Origin: Rachicladosporium sp. CCFEE 5018 | Lineage: Eukaryota; Ascomycota; Dothideomycetes; Cladosporiales; Cladosporiaceae | Length of the DNA: 12,854 nucleotides | Assembly: GCA_002077045.2 (NCBI GenBank) | Contig: KZ111146.1 | Coordinates: 1,734,457-1,747,310 of the forward strand | Reading direction: 5' to 3' | Shown here: piece after piece, positions 7,092-12,854 of the stretch | How the letters are laid out: each line of letters starts with the position of its first letter | Numbering within the stretch: position 1 is the stretch's first letter | The notes under the pieces: generated by a model | What the model was told of the DNA's origin: nothing | The model's input: only the letters and a program-made list of their open reading frames with translations | Database searches by the model: none | Program-made: the position numbers and the translations under genes

Positions 7092-10000
7092 ATGCCCGGC
7101 CGGTTGAGCATGGAGGAACAAAGCAGCGGGACAGGTTCGCGGGAGCTTAAGAGGCGGCGCAGTGAAGTGCAAGAACCGGCAAGCCATGCAGAGGTACAAC
7201 GACCAAGCGCACCGTCTGGTGAAGCAATGGCGCCAGGTAGCAGCGCGGCACTGACAAACGGCACGAGCATGGTCAATGGCGATGCGCATCTACCGAACGG
7301 CAACGGTCACAACGCGCACGACGATGGCCCACCTCCGCCTCTGGACCAGTCATGGCGCGAAGAGGGCGCAAACGTGTCGCTGGGGAAGATGCTGGAGCGG
7401 TTGGCGCAATTCTGCATCACAGACTTGACCGCATTGGTGGACGAGCTCGAAGAAATGCCAGTGCAGCCATCAGCAGCTCCCGTAAACGGCATGACAGTGC
7501 TCGAGGACAACGACGAAGTCAGCGTGGCGAAGAAGCGAAAGATCATGGACTTCGCGAGGGAGCAGCGGGATCGCTTCATACGCGCGCTGGTCATCTCGGA
7601 CTTCAGCCGGAACGCAGACGATGTCGCGAATGTGATTGATGTTAACTTGCATTTGCGGAAGAATGACTTTGCGGTGGCGGAGTCAATAAGGTCGATCGGC
7701 CAGCTGAAGCTCGACTCAGCGCAGGCGAAACATCCCAATCCAAATATTGAGCTTGCTATGGAGCTGCTTAGCACTGGCAAGACACCGAGCGCACCCGAAT
7801 TTGGATATCTGCCGCCTCCGCAGATCACTGCGCAGGATCTGCTAAAGACGTTGAGGGAAATGAACGTAATGCTGGCTGCTCGACTCAACTTGCACGAAGA
7901 TGTTCCCACGGTGTTGAATCCTATTCAATTGCAAATGGCAGAGCGACATTCGTGGTACCGGCAGAATTTGAAGTAGACCTAGCAGTGATCGACGAGGAGC
8001 TGACGAGCTCTTTTTTCTTCATCGACATCAGATTTCTTTTCAAATCTAGCGCAGAGTCCATGGCTTGCGGTCTACGAGAGCACTTCGAAGTCGAGGTCAA
8101 TCGGGCAATCCGAGACAATGGTCTTCAAGGCTGCTATGACACGCTACACAACTTTGTCTTGACGCACAAGATCAATATCTTACATCAACAGGCAGGCGAT
8201 CTGCACAAAGGGCGTTGGTATGACACGATCAAGGTAGATCGCATGCGCAGGAATCTGGTTGTGCAGTACTGGACGGGCAGGCCAGGGAAGAAGCATTGGC
8301 TTGAGTTCGGCATTGCGAGTGGTGCTGGGAAAGGCAAAACTGTGCGGAAGGTGGCAAGTCCTGTGATCTCCGTGCGGTGGTTTCAATCGAGTGTCGAAGT
8401 CAAAGACACCGGGCTGGACATCGACTGGCAGCAGATCTGCCTCGAGGATATCTTGCTCCAGACGACTGCAAAACATGCCTTGGCCATGCTGACAGCAGCG
8501 AGGAGTGGAATGCAAACACTCACGAGTGGCCTTTTGGGCATGTCCATGAGCGTCGACGTTGCAGAAGACAGCGCTGCAGAGCATGTCCTTGCGCTGCGCT
8601 TCCCACCGCTACGACGAGAGCTCAGACTCAGCATACTGGCTATCGATGGACAATACTCGATCGCGCCGCCATCTGCAGCAGCAGCGCATGCTCAGCAACG
8701 GCTCAATGAAGACTCGACGATTGATGTGCCGCGACGTCTAGCCTCGACACTAAGTGCTGTCACATTCGAGACGATGCACAGGGAAGCCACGAATCTGAGA
8801 TGGACACAGCTCGCAGATCTAGCGCGCCAGGGCAATCTGAACGCTCTGTTTGGCTCCGATCACTGGCAGTGGCGAGCCTATGTGCCCAACACAAGCTGGG
8901 GAATTGACTGGGCAATTGGACTCACAATCAGTCCAACCGGCTTGAAGTGGTGGACTGTGCAACTGCAAACCGCCTCCGATGGCAATGGAAGGATTGTGAC
9001 GCTGGCGCACGAGTTGTCAATGAGTGCTGATACCGAGAGTGTACCGTCACGAAAGCTGCTGCTACAAGTGGCGAGGCAAGCAGTGGCACAGGTATCGTTC
9101 ACAGTGATCTCGCTGCAGCTGCAAACTATGCAGATTCCCTTCCGGGTCGAGAAGCAGAAGCTAATGTCGAGTGACCCGAGTAGTGCAACGCAGAGGCGAA
9201 CCGTAATGTTCATCCAGTTCGCGAAGCTGGTCAAGCGCTATCCAGACAAGAAGTGGAAGCCTTGGGCACTCGAACCCGTGCGGGTGACTCACCACGGCGT
9301 TGAGAGGAAGCCTGGTGACGATAATTCAACGACGCTGCGCTGTCGACACGATCTGCGCTTAGCGCTGAAGGAGGGCACGTTCACACGGCTGCGGCAACAC
9401 CTTAGCAGATCACAAGATCGCAGCATCAGTATCAGCACTTCCGGCGGTCTAGCCATCCGCTTGTCAACGGCACTCGGAGCGCCCTTCATCGATCAGCTGC
9501 AAGACCGTCTAGCCAGCGTTTACCGCCTCGATCGCTACGTCAGCATTTTGCACAACGCCCAAGCACGCTGCGACAGTGTCTCACTCGGTAATCTGAGCTT
9601 CACCTACAAGTCAAGCTCGAGCTACCGCGCGCACTTGACCTTCCCTTCGACGTCCACGCAACGAACAAGACTCCGCCTCGAACCGCCCGACAGCAATCCC
9701 CACGCCCGTATCCGGATTCATCTCGAAAACAGCCTCAACACAGCACGCTCCCAGCCCTTTGAGCAATTCGTTACGCTCCTCCTACTCACGCTGCCTCTCT
9801 TGACTGCTCCCTGCCTCGCTGGCCGCAGCGTTCTTCTGCAACCCCGCTCAGCCTCCTGGTACAGCCTCAAGTACCTCTCACCCTTGCCAGCAGTGACCTT
9901 CACCCTGCGTATCCGCGTCAAGTCCAATTCTTCCACCGGAAGCGGGCAAGAGCTAAAATGGCATATCGAGCAAGAGCGCACGAAAGTCAACGCCGAGAGC

Positions 10001-10282
10001 TTACCTACGGAGCTCATAGCCAGTCTGCGAGATCTGTGGAAAACCTCCGACCCGAAGATCGGCTACATTGGATTGGGCAACGGGCTCGTAACGGACGCCA
10101 AGGGGATCAGTAAGGCGCTAGCGAATATTGACAACGTTGTGCGGGGTTTCGGCGGCGCTGAGAAAGGTGCGTTGGCGAAGTCGGAGGTCCGGACGGGTTC
10201 CGCTAGGACTCCGGCCGGAGGCGAGGCCACGGTGAAGAGTGAGCTGAAGGATTCGAAGGTGGACGTGATCGCCATTGACTAG
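7092..10282 (+). CDS. MED14: MED14 (RGR1), Mediator scaffold subunit, with an apparent one-base frame break
   Basis: MED14 is the backbone of the Mediator complex, linking head, middle and tail modules for RNA polymerase II transcription in the nucleus. The first frame starts at ATG 7092, the first ATG after a stop at 6981. It has a disordered N-terminus of about 85 residues, then the MED14 N-terminal domain (LDQSWREEGANVSLGKMLER, IDVNLHLRKNDFAVAESI, FGYLPPPQITAQDLLKTL) up to LHEDVP at 7907. The family then expects a short linker and the block GRATF...EFExDL. This is found in a different frame (YSIANGRATFVVPAEFEVDL from 7922), which runs open to TAG 10280-10282 with MED14-like sequence throughout. 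So about 272 + 790 residues are joined by a shift equivalent to one missing base near 7905-7910. The summed length, about 1063 residues, is normal for fungal MED14. Sequencing error, a recent mutation, or less likely recoding could explain it. The two open frames overlap between 7910 and 7976. An ATG at 7110 is an alternative start. Confidence 0.9.
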
Positions 10283-10725
10283 ATGTTGATCCTCGTGGTA
10301 ATTGGCGTGGGTTCGACGTGTGGACTTAGCGAAGGCGTTTTGGGATTTGCTTGGTACGTCACGTGATGCCGGACGATATTTGGATGGGTTGGGATATTGG
10401 GAGACGGGTATGGCAGTTTTGCTTTGGACGCGGATACCACTGTTGACCGTTGGATACTGAGGTGCTATGGCGGTGTATACTAGACTATGGAGCCCTGAAC
10501 ACCCTCACTTTCACCCATTTACTTCGATCGGAAGTGGCTATGTGCTCGCTTTTACCGAATGTTGTGAAGTACTGCCCAGGCTCTATGCTTACGCCGATGG
10601 CTATTCAAGACATCCAGAAATTCGAGCGGAACAGCTGAAATCCCAGGCGGCTATCAGTCGCGAGGTGTCGTTGATGACGAAGAGCATGAACACTATGTCA
10701 TTTGAAGCAGATGGCGAAGTGCCAC
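10283..10725. other. Intergenic region between convergent MED14 and prefoldin 3
   Basis: About 440 bp between two stop codons, expected to hold both 3' UTRs. It contains a TACGTCACGTGA sequence at 10355-10366 (a CRE-like half overlapping a perfect TCACGTGA palindrome), which is an odd place for a promoter-type element. An open plus-strand frame starting at 10467 runs from here into the prefoldin gene and is considered spurious. Confidence 0.6.
10359..10366. promoter_or_regulatory. TCACGTGA palindrome
   Basis: Perfect 8-bp palindrome TCACGTGA, the extended E-box favoured by Cbf1-type bHLH factors. It lies between two gene 3' ends, so it may have no promoter role. Confidence 0.2.
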
Positions 10726-11650
10726 TCAGCTCTCGCCTTTGTCCTTTCGTCGTTGGCCGACATCCCAATTGTAGACTCTTGCGGTGGCTACCTCCATTGT
10801 CTGCAGTCCTGTCAGCGTATACTCGCCTTGCGTCGTCTCCCGTCTTGGATAGGTTCATGGGTCATATCCAAGGCCGCGGATGCACAGTCCTAGACGGAGA
10901 TCAGGACGGGAAAGCTGCATACCGTGATCTGCTCCCTCAAGAAATCCAAGTCCTCCTCGCAATTCCGTAGACTCGATTGAGCCGCTTCCAGCTTCGAGGA
11001 CAAGAGACTTTCAGCTTCTGGTAGTGGGTAAGAGAGCATGACGTTGGCCTGGCTATGCAGTTAGCATCGAGCCTCGAATTTCATTCGGGAGCAGGAGACC
11101 GTACACCGAGCCATAGGTACACCTCTTCGACTGCGCTGACATTCGCCTTAGCATAGAGCGTGTCGTTCAGCTCGAAGTTTGTTTCGAGGGGCTCTGCATC
11201 GTCCTGATGGTTGAGTATCACAGTCAGTCGATGGCCTCAAGTCGCGAAATCCGACGGAGATCCTAGGCAGGCTCTCGACTTACATCTCTCGATGCCAGGA
11301 ATTGCACGGTTTCGAGAGTCTTCTGAATGTCTGGGATCTTGTCGTTGAGACCGAGGGCACGCTTTTGCGTCGAAGACTCCATGAATTGATACTTGCTATA
11401 TCTTCACGTTAGCAACGTTTCGTTGGCGGCGATCAACATCAGAATGCTACGAACGATATCATCTCTTGGAACCTCTGCAGCGTGCTCTCGACATCAGCGC
11501 GAGTGGTAACATAGTCTTCGACTCGATCGACGAAGGGAGCGTAGGGTATGCCGCGAGCGTTGTTGCTGGCGGAGTAATTAACAAGCTGTCTTCCAGCACA
11601 TCGTCCCCCATCGCAATCGCCTACCTCAGCTTCTCCACCGCACCAGCCAT
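10726..11650 (-). CDS. PAC10: Prefoldin subunit 3 (PAC10/VBP1 family), 6 exons
   Basis: Exons on the minus strand: 11650-11625, 11565-11455, 11395-11284, 11203-11105, 11048-10923 and 10800-10726, giving 182 residues. The family is usually just under 200 residues. All five introns are GT-AG (59, 59, 80, 56 and 122 bp), several with clear branch sites (GCTAAC at intron 2, GCTAAC at intron 4, GCTGAC at intron 5), and every junction keeps frame. Conserved stretches appear in order: NARGIPYAPFVDRVEDYV, TLQRFQEMISKYQFME, KIPDIQKTLETVQFL, ETNFELNDTLYAKANV, EEVYLWLGANVMLSYPLPEA, NCEEDLDFLREQIT and MEVATARVYNWDV. Prefoldin is a cytosolic hexamer that passes unfolded actin and tubulin to the CCT chaperonin. 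Subunit 3 is an alpha-type subunit with coiled-coil arms, and the first and last exons here supply their ends. The start is the least certain part: exon 1 is only 26 nt (MAGAVEKL), chosen because it is the splice that restores frame and supplies an ATG. Confidence 0.9.
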
Positions 11651-11674
11651 AGCCTCCTCTATCGCACACTCAAG

Positions 11675-11842
11675 TCAAACAAGCAATGTATCACGTGTAG
11701 CAGACTCTACTCGCCAGGGTCCGACACCGTTATCGAGCACCACCCTCACCCCACCATCGTTCTTTCCCAAATTCCCAAAATAAACAACACAAGCCACGCC
11801 TTCCGCAGATCCCTCCAACTTTCTCACGCGCCATCGAGTCAT
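11675..11842 (-). other. Possible upstream ORF in the prefoldin 3 leader
   Basis: A 55-codon open frame starts at an ATG with A at position -3 (GCAAG before ATG) and ends at TGA 11675-11677, 24 nt before the prefoldin start. It matches no family I know. If the transcript begins upstream of 11842, it would act as an upstream ORF; otherwise it is chance. Confidence 0.25.
11692..11697. promoter_or_regulatory. CACGTG E-box-like site upstream of prefoldin 3
   Basis: CACGTG core (ATCACGTGTA) about 42 bp upstream of the prefoldin 3 start codon, in the likely promoter or leader. It is a candidate bHLH site by motif only. Confidence 0.25.
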
Positions 11843-12049
11843 CTTGCAGCACCACTGTACCGAAGTCTTTCCTGATGTCGCAACACGCGAGGCTTGCCGA
11901 CCGCACTATCGTTTCTTGGTAGAGTTACAGACCCTGCAGCTGTCACCTCGTAATGGGCAATGCTACGGTGGTACGGATACGGTCACGGAATTGGGATGAG
12001 GATCGGCGGGTGTGAAGCTGGATTTGTTGGAGGAAGCGAGGGGTGGGGA

Positions 12050-12064
12050 GATGGATGGATGGAT
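12050..12064 (+). repeat. Short GATG microsatellite
   Basis: Just under four tandem copies of GATG in a purine-rich stretch of the intergenic region. It is too short to suggest a function. Confidence 0.6.
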
Positions 12065-12612
12065 ATTCTTGGTCACTTGGTGGATTCTGGGTTGTGTCTG
12101 AGGCAGCAGAGTCGTAACTTGCAGTGTACCAAGGCCTTACAGAGGGAGACACTGGGATGAGTGGGGACATGATTGAGTAAGTGTCCAACGGCTTTGATTA
12201 TAGTACTAAGTACCAGTCTGCTCAGCGGCCAAGCGTTGCAAGACCGTCGAAAGCGATCACTATATAGATTATAAGAAGGTCAGTCACCACCGCAGTGGCC
12301 TACCGAATATTGCAACAACATCAAAAACTCCCAAGTCCAAAGTGTGTAAATGCCATACAGCGCTGTCTATCCCATATCCAAACATTAAAAGAGAGAATGA
12401 TGTTCGCAAGTAAAGTATGTGTCGAAATGAAGAGCCATCGAGGAAGCGTTCGTCGCCGGCCAAGGCAAGGTGGGACATCAGGTCAGGCCTTCTGCGCCAC
12501 AGAATCGAGTCGATGCAACCAGTCTCAGCCCAAGATGGCTGCGTCGACCAAATACCATAGCGTGGGGAGGTAGAAAGTAAGCGAACACCCATGACATTAC
12601 AATGAATGCATC

Positions 12613-12854
12613 CTATGGCTTCCAGTCGAGACCCTCACGGATGAGGTTCCCGAGGTCAGTCGCATGAGGTGCATGCATCATGTTGAAGTGGTGTCCACCC
12701 ATGACGCCGAACTTCATGTTCTCGGATCCACACAGCTGCTCCCAACCGTTTGACCCGAAGTCAGTGCGGTGGTTGAGCAGCCATGTCATTGGCGCTGGGT
12801 CCTCCTCCTCAGCTGGTGGAGGGCGTGGGTCACCGGGGTTACCGGCAACACCCT
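12613..12854 (-). CDS. Polyketide synthase-type thioesterase domain, C-terminal end (5' partial)
   Basis: The minus-strand frame is open from the right edge (first full codon ends at 12852) to TAG 12613-12615, giving 79 residues with no intron. After a proline- and acid-rich linker it reads MTWLLNHRTDFGSNGWEQL, then MKFGVMGGHHFNMMHAPHA and ends LGNLIREGLDWKP. The RTDFGxNGW motif and the His in the GxHHFNMM loop match the end of thioesterase (TE/CLC) domains that close fungal non-reducing iterative polyketide synthases, such as those for naphthopyrone, melanin-type and anthraquinone products. That His would be the last member of the Ser-Asp-His triad; Ser and Asp would lie upstream, outside the window. 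The TE releases and often cyclises the chain. The product cannot be told from this fragment. An NRPS-like protein with the same type of TE is an alternative. Confidence 0.78.
   Translation of the reverse strand, partial: GVAGNPGDPRPPPAEEEDPAPMTWLLNHRTDFGSNGWEQLCGSENMKFGVMGGHHFNMMHAPHATDLGNLIREGLDWKP

Larger units (their letters stand above)
11651..12612. other. Gene-poor region between prefoldin 3 and the polyketide synthase end
   Basis: About 960 bp. It should contain the prefoldin 3 promoter (right side of that gene) and the 3' UTR of the minus-strand gene that ends at 12615. Visible elements are the possible upstream ORF, a CACGTG core, a (GATG)n tract at 12050-12064, and an AT-rich TATATAG at 12261-12267. 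Open frames of 80-100 codons here (for example minus strand 12284-12592) have no features that I recognise. I found no tRNA-like B box. Confidence 0.5.

Noticed and set aside
7307..7909. 200-codon minus-strand frame opposite MED14
   Set aside because: Serine-rich antisense shadow of a conserved coding region.
7895..7940. Programmed frameshift in MED14
   Set aside because: No classical slippery heptamer in the zero frame and no precedent that I know of in MED14; a sequence error or mutation is simpler.
9262..9295. tRNA-like B-box sequence on the minus strand (GGTTCGAG)
   Set aside because: It lies inside the MED14 coding frame and lacks the rest of a B box, a matching A box and a cloverleaf.
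10467..10970. 167-codon plus-strand open frame
   Set aside because: It overlaps the last two exons of the prefoldin 3 gene in antisense, resembles no family, and the minus-strand exons carry clear conserved prefoldin sequence.
11943..12188. 81-codon minus-strand frame in the long intergenic gap
   Set aside because: Low-complexity composition driven by the G/GATG-rich plus strand, with no supporting signal.
12284..12592. 102-codon minus-strand frame just downstream of the PKS stop
   Set aside because: No recognisable motif or family. It probably lies in the 3' UTR of the polyketide synthase gene.

Overview
The window is from a filamentous ascomycete (Pezizomycotina), plausibly a dothideomycete. 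The evidence is genes interrupted by 50-125 bp introns with GTATGT/GTAAGT-type donors and CTAAC/CTGAC branch sites, moderately GC-rich coding sequence, nuclear eukaryotic gene families, and the end of what looks like a fungal non-reducing polyketide synthase. I assign the class by impression of the protein sequences, not by a search.

Layout from left to right: (1) the 3' end of an FMP25-like mitochondrial RCC1-repeat protein (+, 1-692). (2) A five-exon gene for the nucleoporin NUP42 (-, 1028-3222), with an N-terminal CCCH zinc finger, FG repeats and a conserved C-terminal tail. (3) A bidirectional intergenic region of about 530 bp. (4) A small two-exon, unrecognised membrane protein (+, 3753-4142). 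(5) The GPI-anchor enzyme subunit GPI1/PIG-Q (+, 4170-6388), only 27 bp after gene 4. (6) MED14, the Mediator scaffold subunit (+, 7092-10282), with an apparent one-base deficit near 7905-7910 that splits it into two frames. (7) A six-exon prefoldin subunit 3 gene (-, 10726-11650), whose small exons are masked by a longer open frame on the opposite strand. (8) A gene-poor stretch of about 960 bp. (9) The last 79 codons of a thioesterase domain of polyketide-synthase type (-, 12613-12854), cut by the window edge.

Most of the genes are unrelated housekeeping functions (respiratory-complex assembly, mRNA export, GPI-anchor synthesis, transcription, chaperone assembly) and do not form a pathway. 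I see no mobile element, CRISPR array, rRNA or tRNA. I did not find a clear new biological system. The observations most worth checking are the MED14 frame break, the small membrane protein packed against GPI1 with an alternative splice that would fuse them, the 25-28 nt NUP42 microexon with a tandem acceptor, and the polyketide synthase end, which may mark the edge of a secondary-metabolite locus.
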